DNA from: Prevotella sp. DNF00663
GTDB taxonomy: Bacteria; Bacteroidota; Bacteroidia; Bacteroidales; Bacteroidaceae
DNA length: 64,000 nucleotides
NCBI RefSeq assembly: GCF_001553265.1
Contig: NZ_KQ960613.1
Span: 33,341 to 97,340 of the forward strand
Direction: 5' to 3'
The notes under the pieces are model-generated. The model did no database searches. It was not told the DNA's origin and saw only the letters and a list, made by a program, of their open reading frames with translations. Below, piece after piece: positions 35,312 to 45,006 of the stretch (position 1 is its first letter; each line of letters opens with the position of its first letter). The position numbers and the translations under genes were made by a program.

Positions 35312-38122
35312 TCAATTTGCGCTCTTGTGCCGACGTAGTGAGGGCTTGTACCATATACGCGTCTGAGGAACGAAGTCTCTGCTCTGCATATAGCCCAGAA
35401 GTGAACGATAGAACTGGCGACCTTCAATGGTTTGAGAGATAGAATCAAGGTCGGCCATACACACCAACAACTTGCCTTTACCCACACAGAATTCAAATAC
35501 AAGGCCGAGTTTATGGTTACGTTCGATGTTGTCTATCACCTGAATAAGGGGGCGATAGGTTTTCGACAGATGATCGAGGATGAGTGGGCGAGAGGCTTTG
35601 ACGATGGGAAACCACTGCCACGACGTGCAACTATCGGTGGGGAACTCGCGAAAGAGGGCATGGCGGGGATTCATGAGCAGGCCGAGCGTGCCGGGACTCG
35701 TGCTCTTCTTATTGTTCTCACAGATGGTTTTGAACATGCGGTAGTTCCAATAGTCGGTCTGAAAGAGTCCGCCTACCGTATTACCCGCAACCAAAGCCGA
35801 GTCGGGCATAAGCAATACACGCGCCCCACGTTGTAGCTTCCTACCTATCTCATCGGTCATTTGGTGGGCAATAAGAATGCCTCGCTTGAGCTTGTCGAGC
35901 GACTTCTCGCTACCGGGATACACCCACATGGGATAGCTGTTGGCGTATTCCGTGCCCTCTATCTGTAGGTTTACGCGCATTTGGGTAGGTCGCAGGATGT
36001 CGCAGATACCGTCTTCTATCGGGTCGAGCCGGAAAAGGCCAAGGCTGTCTTTGGCTATAGTCTGTCTGCCTTCGCTGTGAATACGGCCATCGGGCCATAA
36101 CAATTCCCATCTCAAAGTCTTTCCACGTAGCGATTGTCCACCGTAATTGGCAATAGCAATACCGGCACTCCATGTACAATCGGCACCTGTATGAGGCCGT
36201 TCCTCGGTGCTGTAAACATACGAATCCCACTCTAGCATCGGCACGACAGGCGCACAGAAACCACGCCACTCTTTCTCCATTATAAATCCTTTATTGTCCA
36301 TGAAAGCATCGAGAAGCCCCACGTAGGCACTTCCCTGTCCCGGATAATCTTGCAAATCGAGTAACTGGAATCCCGCCATGTTACGCGTTCGCAAGTCCAT
36401 CTCGATGTCGGCCTTGTACAACTGCGCCGCCCACAGTCCCGAAGCACGATGGAAGTCGTGTGCCTGAGCAGCCATTCCGGCATCGACAAGTCGCTTACGG
36501 AATACCTCCATGCTATATGGATAGAGCACACCGGTGTATTTTTGAATCTCAGCATAGTTGGGATAAGACTGGAACTGCCCCGTCTCGTGACTGATAATCG
36601 GCACGGTGGCAACGTCGCAAGCCTCATCGAAGTTCGTCACAGTATTGGGATAACAGTGATTAAGCATCCCTCCATCGAACGCATCGGCAAAAGAGAACGA
36701 GCCACGCGTGTGGGTATTGAACTGCCCCCAAGTCTCTCCGCCCATGCGACAGGTGGTGAAATAGTCCATACCGGGCTTGATACCTTGATATCCTAGATAG
36801 TAGTTGGAGCCGAAAGTATAAAGTTTGGTGGAGTCGATACGACGGAATTCCTCTACGAAAGCGTGCATCATGTCGATACTTCCCCATAATTCGTTGCCCA
36901 AAGCCATCATCACAAACGACGGATGATGGGCGTATTGCTGGACGATATTCAAGCCTTCGGTCATCAGAAACGACATAAGCGTGGAATCCTTGGCATTGAA
37001 ATCGCCCCAAAACGGCAACTCCGGTTGCAAGTAGATACCTTGCTCATCGGCCGCAGCAAAGGCTGCTTCGGGAGGACACCACGAGTGGAAGCGCACATGG
37101 TTGATACCATACGACTTGAGGGTTTGGAGGTATTTGTTCCACGTACCAATGTCCATGGGCACATGACCGGTCAACGGCCACACGCAAGCATCGTGCTTTC
37201 CGCGTAGAAAAGTCTTCTTGCCATTGATATAAAAATGGTGCTTATCGGCAGTAAATTCGCGCAAACCAAAGGGTATTATGGTCTCCACACCATTCAGATT
37301 GAACGTTATGTCGTAGAGGTCGGGGGTAAATTCGCTCCACAAGCGGGCATCGGTGCCGAGGTCGAGACTCACTTCTACGTAACCGCCTTCGCATTTTTCC
37401 ACATTGAAAACATCTCGTGTGACGATCTTTCCGTTCCATGTACGTGGCGTAGCCGAGATAGAAAGATGCGAATTTCGGGGATGCCGACCGTCGGTATAGA
37501 CCTTGACGGTGACCGTACGGTGCTCAACGTGCGGTATCAACCGATAACCGGTGATGATGGCCGAGGCTTCTCGCTCTATATAGAAACGGCCGATGACTCC
37601 GTTCCAATTGGTCTGCGTGTCTTCGGTATAGGCGTGACTGCTGGCATAAATCTGCTCCGGAACGCCACTTGCATTGTCGATACATAGGATTATGGTGTGC
37701 CGACCGGATGTCAGACCGCCCGAAATAAAATATTGTTGCGGTACGGATATGTCTTCCTTTGCCCATACTCGCTTTCCATCTATGTAGAGGGTAGAGGGCT
37801 TGGTACGCTCCATAAAAAGGCAAAGACTGCTTCCTCGCCACGATTTCGGAATCTCAATAGTACGGCGATACCATGCTTTGCCTTTGAAATGATGTAGTCG
37901 GGTGAGGTGAGTCGTCTCTGTCTTCGATGCCGGCAGCAAACCTTTACCGGCGGTATCGGTGGTTCCCGGCAACATGATATAATCGTCGAACTGTAGTGGG
38001 ATTCCTTTCGTTCCCTCCCGGTCAAGATACAACTCCCACCGGCCGGAGAGGTCGATACGGTCTTGGGCCGCCATCGTTGTAATGCCTAAAAACAGAAGTA
38101 GAATAGATAAGTAGCTTTTCAT
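35312..38122 (-). CDS. Glycoside hydrolase family 2 (beta-galactosidase-type)
   Basis: This 936-residue secreted enzyme has a signal peptide (1-19) and a GH2 sugar-binding domain (IDLSGRWELYLDREG... KAWYRRTIEIPKSW). An immunoglobulin-like domain comes next, then the TIM barrel with RGKHDACVWPLTGHVPMD, the acid/base Glu in MALGNELWGS and the nucleophile Glu in PIISHETGQF. It removes terminal beta-linked sugars; galactose, glucuronate or mannose specificity is not clear. It is the last gene of a run with MFS transporter, S46 peptidase and flippase, with an 11-base gap upstream. Confidence 0.9.
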   Translation of the reverse strand: MKSYLSILLLFLGITTMAAQDRIDLSGRWELYLDREGTKGIPLQFDDYIMLPGTTDTAGKGLLPASKTETTHLTRLHHFKGKAWYRRTIEIPKSWRGSSLCLFMERTKPSTLYIDGKRVWAKEDISVPQQYFISGGLTSGRHTIILCIDNASGVPEQIYASSHAYTEDTQTNWNGVIGRFYIEREASAIITGYRLIPHVEHRTVTVKVYTDGRHPRNSHLSISATPRTWNGKIVTRDVFNVEKCEGGYVEVSLDLGTDARLWSEFTPDLYDITFNLNGVETIIPFGLREFTADKHHFYINGKKTFLRGKHDACVWPLTGHVPMDIGTWNKYLQTLKSYGINHVRFHSWCPPEAAFAAADEQGIYLQPELPFWGDFNAKDSTLMSFLMTEGLNIVQQYAHHPSFVMMALGNELWGSIDMMHAFVEEFRRIDSTKLYTFGSNYYLGYQGIKPGMDYFTTCRMGGETWGQFNTHTRGSFSFADAFDGGMLNHCYPNTVTNFDEACDVATVPIISHETGQFQSYPNYAEIQKYTGVLYPYSMEVFRKRLVDAGMAAQAHDFHRASGLWAAQLYKADIEMDLRTRNMAGFQLLDLQDYPGQGSAYVGLLDAFMDNKGFIMEKEWRGFCAPVVPMLEWDSYVYSTEERPHTGADCTWSAGIAIANYGGQSLRGKTLRWELLWPDGRIHSEGRQTIAKDSLGLFRLDPIEDGICDILRPTQMRVNLQIEGTEYANSYPMWVYPGSEKSLDKLKRGILIAHQMTDEIGRKLQRGARVLLMPDSALVAGNTVGGLFQTDYWNYRMFKTICENNKKSTSPGTLGLLMNPRHALFREFPTDSCTSWQWFPIVKASRPLILDHLSKTYRPLIQVIDNIERNHKLGLVFEFCVGKGKLLVCMADLDSISQTIEGRQFYRSLLGYMQSRDFVPQTRIWYKPSLRRHKSAN

Positions 38123-38133
38123 GGGAAATCAAT

Positions 38134-39306
38134 TTATTGTTTAATAGTAGATGTTATCAATAAAGAGGCCGAGGCAAAAGCCACGCCTACGAGGCAAACA
38201 CCCAGCCAACTGGCAGCCATCCAACCCTGTCCGGCACAGAAAGTGCCCAAACTGCCGCCGATAAAATAAGTAGTCATGAAGATGGTATTAACACGATTGC
38301 TGGCTTCGGGTAGCTCTTGTATGCAACTGCTTTGGTTGCTGAGTTGCTGACATTGCACTCCAATATCGACCAAGATGATGCCGACGATGAGTCCGACATA
38401 ACTCTCTCGGAACACATAAACCACCATCCAAGCCACAATTTGAAGCACGGCGCCAACAGCACTAAACTTGCGTACACCATATTTGGGTACCCATTTGCCC
38501 ATGCCCGAAGCCGCCACGGCACCGGCAATACCGCAGAGTCCGAGGACTCCCACCATGTCGCTGCTGTCGTAGAAAGGTGCTCCGGCAATATGAAAGGCTA
38601 AGCACGACCAAATGGCAAGCATGCTACCGAACCCGAAAGCAGCCCGAATGCTGTTGAGACGGATGCGAGGATGGGTACGGACAATGGTCCATACAGAACG
38701 CATCAGACTTATATAATTACCTGTAAAACTGGCTCTCATGCGTGGCATGAGTCGCAAGGTTGTCGCACAACATAGCATCATTACACAAGTGGCAATGACG
38801 TAAACGGCACGCCAACCCAACCAGTCGCCAATGAAACCGGCCAGCACACGTGCCGACAAAATACCTGTCAAGAGACCCGACAACACGTAGCCCATGTTGC
38901 GAGCTTTATTCTCCGGTCGCGAATACTGACCGGCTATGGGAATAAAAAGTTGTGGAACAACAGAACAAAGACCAAGAAACAACGATGCCATCCAAATGAT
39001 ATGGAGGTCTGTGGCAATCGCTGTGAGAGCTGCCATGAGTGCAGCGCCCGTCATACAAACAATGATAATACGGCGCCGACTATAGAGGTCGGCAGCCGGA
39101 ATAACAAATAAGAGACCTAGAGCATAGCCCACTTGCGTGATGACCGTGATGAGATTGGCCCCGACTTCGGTGGTATGAAGATCGTGACGAATCATCTCCA
39201 GCAGCGGTTGACTGTAGTAAAGATTGGCTACAGTGAACCCTGCCAAGACGGCCATGAGTATCATCATGACGCGTGGAATACCTTTATTCTCTTCGAGTAT
39301 AATCAA
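38134..39306 (-). CDS. MFS family transporter
   Basis: This 390-residue inner-membrane protein has about 12 helices and the start pattern IPRVMMILMAVLAGFTVANLYYSQPLL. It carries the loop motif DLYSRRRIIIVCM typical of drug/proton antiporter-like MFS. Substrate is unknown; relatives are mostly annotated as arabinose-efflux or multidrug transporters. The first in-frame codon is TTG at 39306, 11 bases after the S46 stop; ATG 39267 is an alternative that would trim 13 residues. Probably cotranscribed with the genes on both sides. Confidence 0.88.
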   Translation of the reverse strand: MIILEENKGIPRVMMILMAVLAGFTVANLYYSQPLLEMIRHDLHTTEVGANLITVITQVGYALGLLFVIPAADLYSRRRIIIVCMTGAALMAALTAIATDLHIIWMASLFLGLCSVVPQLFIPIAGQYSRPENKARNMGYVLSGLLTGILSARVLAGFIGDWLGWRAVYVIATCVMMLCCATTLRLMPRMRASFTGNYISLMRSVWTIVRTHPRIRLNSIRAAFGFGSMLAIWSCLAFHIAGAPFYDSSDMVGVLGLCGIAGAVAASGMGKWVPKYGVRKFSAVGAVLQIVAWMVVYVFRESYVGLIVGIILVDIGVQCQQLSNQSSCIQELPEASNRVNTIFMTTYFIGGSLGTFCAGQGWMAASWLGVCLVGVAFASASLLITSTIKQ

Positions 39307-39317
39307 TGAAGACTTAT

Positions 39318-41429
39318 TTACTTAGCTCCAATCTCTTTCAAGAGGCGGTCGGCATGTCCCCAACGATCCATCATATAGAGTACGTAACGGATGTCGACAC
39401 CTATACAACGAGCCAATCGCTTGTCGAAATTAATATCACTAGAGAGGCTGTCCCAGTTACCATCGAAAGCTAAACCGATGAGTCGGCCCTTGCCATCGAA
39501 CATGGGTGAGCCACTGTTTCCGCCCGTAATATCGTTGTTGGTGAGGAAACAAAGCTGCAATTTACCGCTCTTCGGGTCGCTATAAGGAGTGAAGTCGCGT
39601 GCCGAGAGCAGCTCTTTCATGATAGGTTCTGCCTTATAATCGAAGATTTCTTCGCCTTGATTCATCTTCTTTACGATGCTCTCGGCAGTGGTATAATAGC
39701 CCGATGGTTTGCCACCAAGGTCGAATCCACCCACCTGACCATAACTGAGACGCATCGTAAAGTTTGCATCGGAGTAATGGGGCAGGTCTTCTTCCATGCG
39801 AAGCTTGGCTGCACAGAGGTACTTCTCCTGCTCCAAAATGCTGTCGTTGATGGCAGATAATTCGGCATAAAGGTCGCCGGAAACCTCCAAAAGGTCAATA
39901 CCATAGTTCACACCTAGGTCTTTGCGATAAGCCTTGCTGTTGACATAGAGCTTCTTTCCGCTCTTCATGACGAGCGATTTGTCATAGAGTGCATTGACAT
40001 AACGGGTATAGTCGCCACCAAATTTCTTGTCGATGGTCTCATAAAACTTAGGCAGATACTTGCTATTGACATGACTGCGATAGTTCTTCCACAACGCTGT
40101 CATCACCTCCATATCAAGAGCTGCATCCCAATCCTTGCTGTTGTCATCGAACTGTACGTACTGCTTCTTATCGCGATTCTTGGGGCCTTTCACCTCAGCA
40201 TTGTTCAGATAATAAGCTCGTTGATTGAATTCGCTGGTGCGACGGAATGTCTCATTGAAGTACATCAAAGTCTTTTGAGCTTCAAATCGCTTGGCATATA
40301 GGCGAGCCATGAGGTCGAAGTCGAGCTTACCTTTCAGATAACCGGTCGAGTCTTGCCATGCTCTGAGGCGCTGTTCGTAGGCTTGTTTCTGTCCAATGAT
40401 GCCAATAGAGTCGATACATTTGTTCATACCGATGGAGTTCTTCCAGTAGTTTGCGCTTTGGGCGAACTTGGAATCGTACTTGATACGTACCGCTTCTGAT
40501 GCACGCATGTGACGTTGCATCACTTCCTGCTTGACTCCACGAACCTGTGCGCGAGGCGCATTGAGGGCATCACGACGCTCACGTATGCCATAAGAAGAGA
40601 GATAACGACTGGTTGAACCGGGGTATCCCATGGTCATGGCATAGTCGCCTTCCTTGTATCCTTCGAGGCTTACAGGCGCCCAATGTTGCGGATGATAGGG
40701 CACATTCTCTTTACTGTAAGCTGCCGGTCCGTTCGTTTTCGGGTCGGCATAGATTCGGAATACAGAGAAGTCGCAGGTCTGTCGAGGCCACATCCAGTTG
40801 TCAGTTTCACCACCAAACTTACCCATCGACTTAGGTACAGCGAACACTAAGCGTAGGTCGGTGAAGTCTTGATAGGTGGTGGCATACCATTGATTGCACT
40901 CATAGAAAGGATCTATATCAATGTGCAATGTTTTATCTATCTTCTTAATAGAGTCGGTCAACTGGTTTTGGAGCGAGTCAACGATAGCACGTTGACGGTC
41001 GCGCGACTTGCCTTCAATGAGCTTATTGACACGTTCGGAGATGTCTTCCTGCTTCTTCATGAATGAAACGAACATGTCTTCATTGGGCAATTCATCGGCA
41101 TAACTCTGTGCCACAAAGCCGTTCAACATATAATCATGCTCCACGGTAGAATGCGAACGGATGGCTTCAAAACCGCAATGATGGTTGGTAAATACCAATC
41201 CATCGGGCGAAACCACGACTCCCGAACAGTATCCGGAGAAGTTGACAACAGTGTTTTTGATTGCGTCTTTACTACCATAGAGGTTATTGTAAGGCAGTTG
41301 GAAACCTTCTGCCTGCATCTGTTCGTACACTGCTTTGGGCAGATTATAGAGTGTCCACATACCTTCATCTGCGTGCATAGGCAGCGTAGCAAACATACAC
41401 AGAGCTGCCAAAGATGATATTTTCTTCAT
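39318..41429 (-). CDS. S46 family dipeptidyl-peptidase (DPP7/DPP11 type)
   Basis: This 703-residue periplasmic serine exopeptidase removes dipeptides from peptide N-termini, feeding amino-acid catabolism in asaccharolytic Bacteroidales. It has a signal peptide (1-20), the His region GVVVSPDGLVFTNHHCGFEAI (His83/84) and the Ser region TGGNSGSPMFDGKGRLIGLAFDGNWDSLSSDINFDKRLARCIGVDIRYV. The second sequence resembles Asp/Glu-specific DPP11 more than DPP7, but I cannot confirm specificity. Its ATG is 6 bases after the flippase stop. Confidence 0.92.
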   Translation of the reverse strand: MKKISSLAALCMFATLPMHADEGMWTLYNLPKAVYEQMQAEGFQLPYNNLYGSKDAIKNTVVNFSGYCSGVVVSPDGLVFTNHHCGFEAIRSHSTVEHDYMLNGFVAQSYADELPNEDMFVSFMKKQEDISERVNKLIEGKSRDRQRAIVDSLQNQLTDSIKKIDKTLHIDIDPFYECNQWYATTYQDFTDLRLVFAVPKSMGKFGGETDNWMWPRQTCDFSVFRIYADPKTNGPAAYSKENVPYHPQHWAPVSLEGYKEGDYAMTMGYPGSTSRYLSSYGIRERRDALNAPRAQVRGVKQEVMQRHMRASEAVRIKYDSKFAQSANYWKNSIGMNKCIDSIGIIGQKQAYEQRLRAWQDSTGYLKGKLDFDLMARLYAKRFEAQKTLMYFNETFRRTSEFNQRAYYLNNAEVKGPKNRDKKQYVQFDDNSKDWDAALDMEVMTALWKNYRSHVNSKYLPKFYETIDKKFGGDYTRYVNALYDKSLVMKSGKKLYVNSKAYRKDLGVNYGIDLLEVSGDLYAELSAINDSILEQEKYLCAAKLRMEEDLPHYSDANFTMRLSYGQVGGFDLGGKPSGYYTTAESIVKKMNQGEEIFDYKAEPIMKELLSARDFTPYSDPKSGKLQLCFLTNNDITGGNSGSPMFDGKGRLIGLAFDGNWDSLSSDINFDKRLARCIGVDIRYVLYMMDRWGHADRLLKEIGAK

Positions 41430-41435
41430 TATATA

Positions 41436-42902
41436 TTATCTTTTTATTTTGATATTTTCTTTTTTCAACACCACCAACATGAATACTCCGATGAGCAATG
41501 TGTTGATGACAAGGCTGGGGATAGTAGCCAATTGACTGTTTGTCAACGCTATTCCGGCAAACAAAATAGCCGTCAGTCCCACATACATCAGTATCTCTTT
41601 TATCGGATAATTGATGGGATAATAATGCTGTCCCACCACATAGCTTACCACCATACTTACTCCATAGGCAGCAAAACCGGCCCATGCGCAAGCCATATAA
41701 CTAAAGTGGGGGATGAGAAGTATATCCATCAGTATCAGTACCACGCATCCTAAGCCGGAGAAATAAGCCCCCCAAATGGTGCGATCGGTCAACTTATACC
41801 AGAACGAAAGATTGAAATAGATGCCAAACATGATTTCAGCTGCCATCACAATAGGTACCACCCGCAACCCATCCCAATAGTCGTGAGCCACCACATGACG
41901 CAATACATCCATATAACCCATCACCATCAAGAAAGCTAGCAAGGTAAAGATGATGTAGAACTTCATCACCTTGGCATAGGTCTCCTTATTATCTTTATCT
42001 TTCGTCTTGCCAAAAACAAACGGCTCATAAGCAAATCTGAAGGCTTGGGTTATCATCACCATAATCATCGCAATCTTGATACTGGCACCATAAATACCCA
42101 GTTCTACCTGCGCTTCGGCTATCGAACCATCGTAGAAATAAGGGAAAAGTATCTGCGAAGCACTTTGGTTTAGCTGTCCTGCCAAGCCTAGAATCAACAT
42201 CGGCCATGTATAGCTGAGCATGCGTTTACATACGTTTATGTCGAATCCGAAGGTTATTCCCTTCAGTTCTTTCCACAACATAAGGAGCGTAACGATGGTA
42301 CATACCAAATTGATATAGAACACAAAAGCCACATCTAACGTGAATTGTGCATCGTAAATACCAAAAAGATTGAGCTTGAAATAAGGCAATATAACCAAAT
42401 ACAGCAGGTTCAAAACGATGTTTAAGGTGATATTGACTATCTTCAGCAGGGCAAACTTATAAGGTCTATGTTTGTATCTGAGGTAGTCGAACATGATGGC
42501 CGTCCATGCATCAATAGCGACACAGACAGCCATAGTACCCACAAACGAAGGATGATCGGCATATCCCATGGCTGCCGAGATGGGGTGTAAGAATACCAAT
42601 ACCAACACCGAGAATATCAAAGCCACAAATCCCACCATACGAAGTGTGGTGGAATAGACCATTTGTGCATTCTCTCCTTGCTTGTTGGCAAAGCGGAAGA
42701 ACGTAGTCTCCATGCCGTAAGTAAGCAAGATAATGAGCAATGCTATATAGGCATAGATATTGGTAATGATACCATATTGGCCACCCGCAGCATTGAATTT
42801 ATACACCTGAATGGGCACCAATAGGTAATTAATGAATCGAGCAGCAATACTACTCAAGCCATAAATGGCCGTATCTTTCAATAAAGATTTTAAATTTGCC
42901 AT
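41436..42902 (-). CDS. Polysaccharide flippase-type membrane protein
   Basis: This 488-residue protein has about 14 transmembrane helices in the MATE/MVF (Wzx-like) pattern. It begins LLKDTAIYGLSSIAARFINYLLVPI, with GMETTFFRFANKQGE in the first loop, as in Bacteroidetes lipopolysaccharide/O-antigen translocases. It would flip a lipid-linked glycan across the inner membrane. No glycan-synthesis genes surround it; instead it heads a tight run with S46 peptidase, MFS and GH2. Confidence 0.88.
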   Translation of the reverse strand: MANLKSLLKDTAIYGLSSIAARFINYLLVPIQVYKFNAAGGQYGIITNIYAYIALLIILLTYGMETTFFRFANKQGENAQMVYSTTLRMVGFVALIFSVLVLVFLHPISAAMGYADHPSFVGTMAVCVAIDAWTAIMFDYLRYKHRPYKFALLKIVNITLNIVLNLLYLVILPYFKLNLFGIYDAQFTLDVAFVFYINLVCTIVTLLMLWKELKGITFGFDINVCKRMLSYTWPMLILGLAGQLNQSASQILFPYFYDGSIAEAQVELGIYGASIKIAMIMVMITQAFRFAYEPFVFGKTKDKDNKETYAKVMKFYIIFTLLAFLMVMGYMDVLRHVVAHDYWDGLRVVPIVMAAEIMFGIYFNLSFWYKLTDRTIWGAYFSGLGCVVLILMDILLIPHFSYMACAWAGFAAYGVSMVVSYVVGQHYYPINYPIKEILMYVGLTAILFAGIALTNSQLATIPSLVINTLLIGVFMLVVLKKENIKIKR

Positions 42903-42904
42903 AT

Positions 42905-43019
42905 TATATAATTAGGTTTATTAGGTGAGGTAAAGTTTGTTAAGTTTGTTAGGTTTGGTGATACGCTACATATCTAACCTATTATACCTAACCCACTTAC
43001 TACACCTAAACTACTCCAT
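42905..43019. repeat. Short-period TTAGGT/CCTAAC tract
   Basis: TTAGGTTTATTAGGTGAGGT-type words are followed by their complement CTAACCTATTATACCTAACC, giving a low-complexity, partly inverted tract upstream of the flippase gene. Confidence 0.45.
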
Positions 43020-43568
43020 CTAATATCCTCTCCTCTCTTTTCTCATCTTCATTCTCTGTTCTCTAATTCCTCCTTCATTCAAGAACTTTTTATTTTGCCA
43101 ATCAATCAACCCTCTTAACAAAGCCAAAGTCTGAAAGATAACAATGAGAGCCATATTAGCAATATCTTCAGCCGACCGTCCTTTGATTTATCTCATATAC
43201 CAAGCAGAATCGTTATGTTTGGCAAAATAGCGCTTACATATTTTGTATTTAGGATGATTCTCGACCCATATTTCAAGATGATAATGTCGCAGATAGTCTC
43301 GATAATCTTCTTTTAATTCTTCAAGACTCCCCTTGGCTATCACCGATAGTCTATGCTCTGTCGTTGTAGAACCCTATGCATCACTATATCCCTCTACGAT
43401 ATTCTGCTTCCCCGAACGTGCTGCTTGCTGCATTTGGTCGGCTGTACGGTCGTGTATGCGTTCCAAGAATCGGGCGGCAAAGTAAAATGTTATATCTAAT
43501 ACACACTGGCTTTTTTGGTAGACAGCCAATGTCTCATAGCTACTGATTTTACTTTTACGTGTATCCAT
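43020..43568 (-). pseudogene. Four helix bundle suffix-domain protein gene with two in-frame stops
   Basis: One frame of 183 codons from ATG 43568 reads MDTRKSKISSYETLAVYQKS, then RTADQMQQAARSGKQNIVEG and YSDA, then TAG (43376-43374). It continues in frame with GSTTTEHRLSVIAKGSLEEL and KEDYRDYLRHYHLEIWVENH, TAA at 43190-43188, and IKGRSAEDIANMALIVIFQT up to TAG at 43020. The whole is a four helix bundle protein with the suffix domain known in Bacteroidetes. Two nonsense changes with the frame otherwise intact indicate recent decay. Confidence 0.8.
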
Positions 43569-43573
43569 AACCT

Positions 43574-44806
43574 CTACCCAAAGAACAGATCGGCAATAAG
43601 GATAGCGGCAATGGTGCCCACAAGGTCGGCCATCAAACCGCAAATTACAGCATGACGGGTATAACGTATGCTCACACTACCGAAATAAACAGCCAGTATA
43701 TAGAACGTCGTGTCGGTAGAACCTTGGAACATACAGCTCAGTCGCCCAACGAAAGAGTCAGCTCCGAAATGCGTCATCGTGTCAAGCATCATACCCCTTG
43801 AGCCCGAACCTGAGAGGGGTTTCATGAGCGCTGTGGGCAAAGCGTCCACCCAATTGCTGTTCAATCCCAACAGATCTACGCCCCATCTCACACTTCCAAC
43901 TACTGCATCCATGGCACCGGAAGCACGAAATACACCGATAGCAACAAGGAAAGCAACGAGATAAGGGATAATGCGGACGGCTGTGGTGAAGCCTTCTTTC
44001 GCCCCTTCCACAAAGGCATCATACACATTTATCTTCTTTCTCATGCCCGCAATCATAAATCCTACGATGATAGACATGAGCAGTACGGCCGTCACCGAGG
44101 TACTGACGGTGTTCACCATAGCCGGAGTCATCCGACTGAATGTCCATACCACGCTCGCCATAAACAGACTGATACCACCCAAGGTAAGCAGTAATGTGCG
44201 GTTGAAGAGATTGATTTTCTGATATATAGAGGTAATAATAACGCCTCCAAGCGTTGCCACAAAGGTGGCAATGAGTATCGGTAGGAAAACGTCGGTAGGT
44301 TGCACAGCTCCTTGTTGTGCCCGATAAGAGAGAATAGATACCGGAATGAGAGTCAATCCACTGGTGTTTAACACCAGAAACATAATCATAGGATTGGTGG
44401 CAGTATCTTTCTTTGGATTCAGTGTTTGCAATTCTTGCATGGCTTTCAAACCCAAGGGAGTGGCCGCATTGTCCAATCCCAACATGTTGGAAGCAATGTT
44501 CATGAAGATGCTACCCATGGCTGGATGCCCTTTCGGAATATCGGGAAAGAGCTTCGTAAACACCGGTGAGAGTACTCGAGCCAATACATTAATGAGTCCG
44601 GCACGCTCAGCTATCTTCATCAGTCCGAGCCATAAGGCCAACATTCCCGTCAAACCAATAGAGATTTCAAATGCCGATTTCGACGAATCGAACGTAGAAT
44701 TCATGAGTTCCGGAAACACGGCTATATCGCCTAAAAATATCAATCGCGCCAATGCCACAACAAAGGCGATGAGGAAGAACGCTATCCAAATGTAGTTCAG
44801 TACCAT
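43574..44806 (-). CDS. SpmA-SpmB fusion, nucleoside recognition domain membrane protein
   Basis: This 410-residue inner-membrane protein has two Gate/nucleoside-recognition domains joined head to tail. The SpmA-like half contains FEISIGLTGMLALWLGLMKIAERAG and GSIFMNIASNMLGLDNAATPLGLKAM. The SpmB-like half contains VEGAKEGFTTAVRIIPYLVAFLVAIGVFR and FVGRLSCMFQGSTDTTFYILAVYFGSV. Spore-formers encode these as two proteins; in non-sporing Bacteroidetes the fusion is usual and its role is unknown. It is preceded by a -7 box at 44883. Confidence 0.9.
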   Translation of the reverse strand: MVLNYIWIAFFLIAFVVALARLIFLGDIAVFPELMNSTFDSSKSAFEISIGLTGMLALWLGLMKIAERAGLINVLARVLSPVFTKLFPDIPKGHPAMGSIFMNIASNMLGLDNAATPLGLKAMQELQTLNPKKDTATNPMIMFLVLNTSGLTLIPVSILSYRAQQGAVQPTDVFLPILIATFVATLGGVIITSIYQKINLFNRTLLLTLGGISLFMASVVWTFSRMTPAMVNTVSTSVTAVLLMSIIVGFMIAGMRKKINVYDAFVEGAKEGFTTAVRIIPYLVAFLVAIGVFRASGAMDAVVGSVRWGVDLLGLNSNWVDALPTALMKPLSGSGSRGMMLDTMTHFGADSFVGRLSCMFQGSTDTTFYILAVYFGSVSIRYTRHAVICGLMADLVGTIAAILIADLFFG

Positions 44807-44882
44807 ATACGGGAGGCTATTGTCATGCAGTCGAACACCATCAAGATTCTATCTCGGATTTTCGAATGCAGCCTAATTTCTG

Positions 44883-44890
44883 CAAAGATA
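44883..44890 (-). promoter_or_regulatory. -7 box of the SpmAB gene
   Basis: TATCTTTG on the minus strand matches TAnnTTTG and would start a leader of about 70 bases. No clear -33 element is seen. Confidence 0.4.
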
Positions 44891-45006
44891 TAGATAATAA
44901 TTGGAAAAAAGAAATAAAAGTTAGTAGTTAGATGCGTATACTGACAATGTGAAATAAAAAGCTTACCTTTCAAATTTCCGCTTGCTTGTCTCAAGAACTA
45001 AGCTCT

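Noticed and set aside
23242..43568. Four-helix-bundle genes as Avd-like partners of a diversity-generating retroelement
   Set aside because: No reverse transcriptase, template repeat or variable repeat is present near either copy, and both genes are broken.
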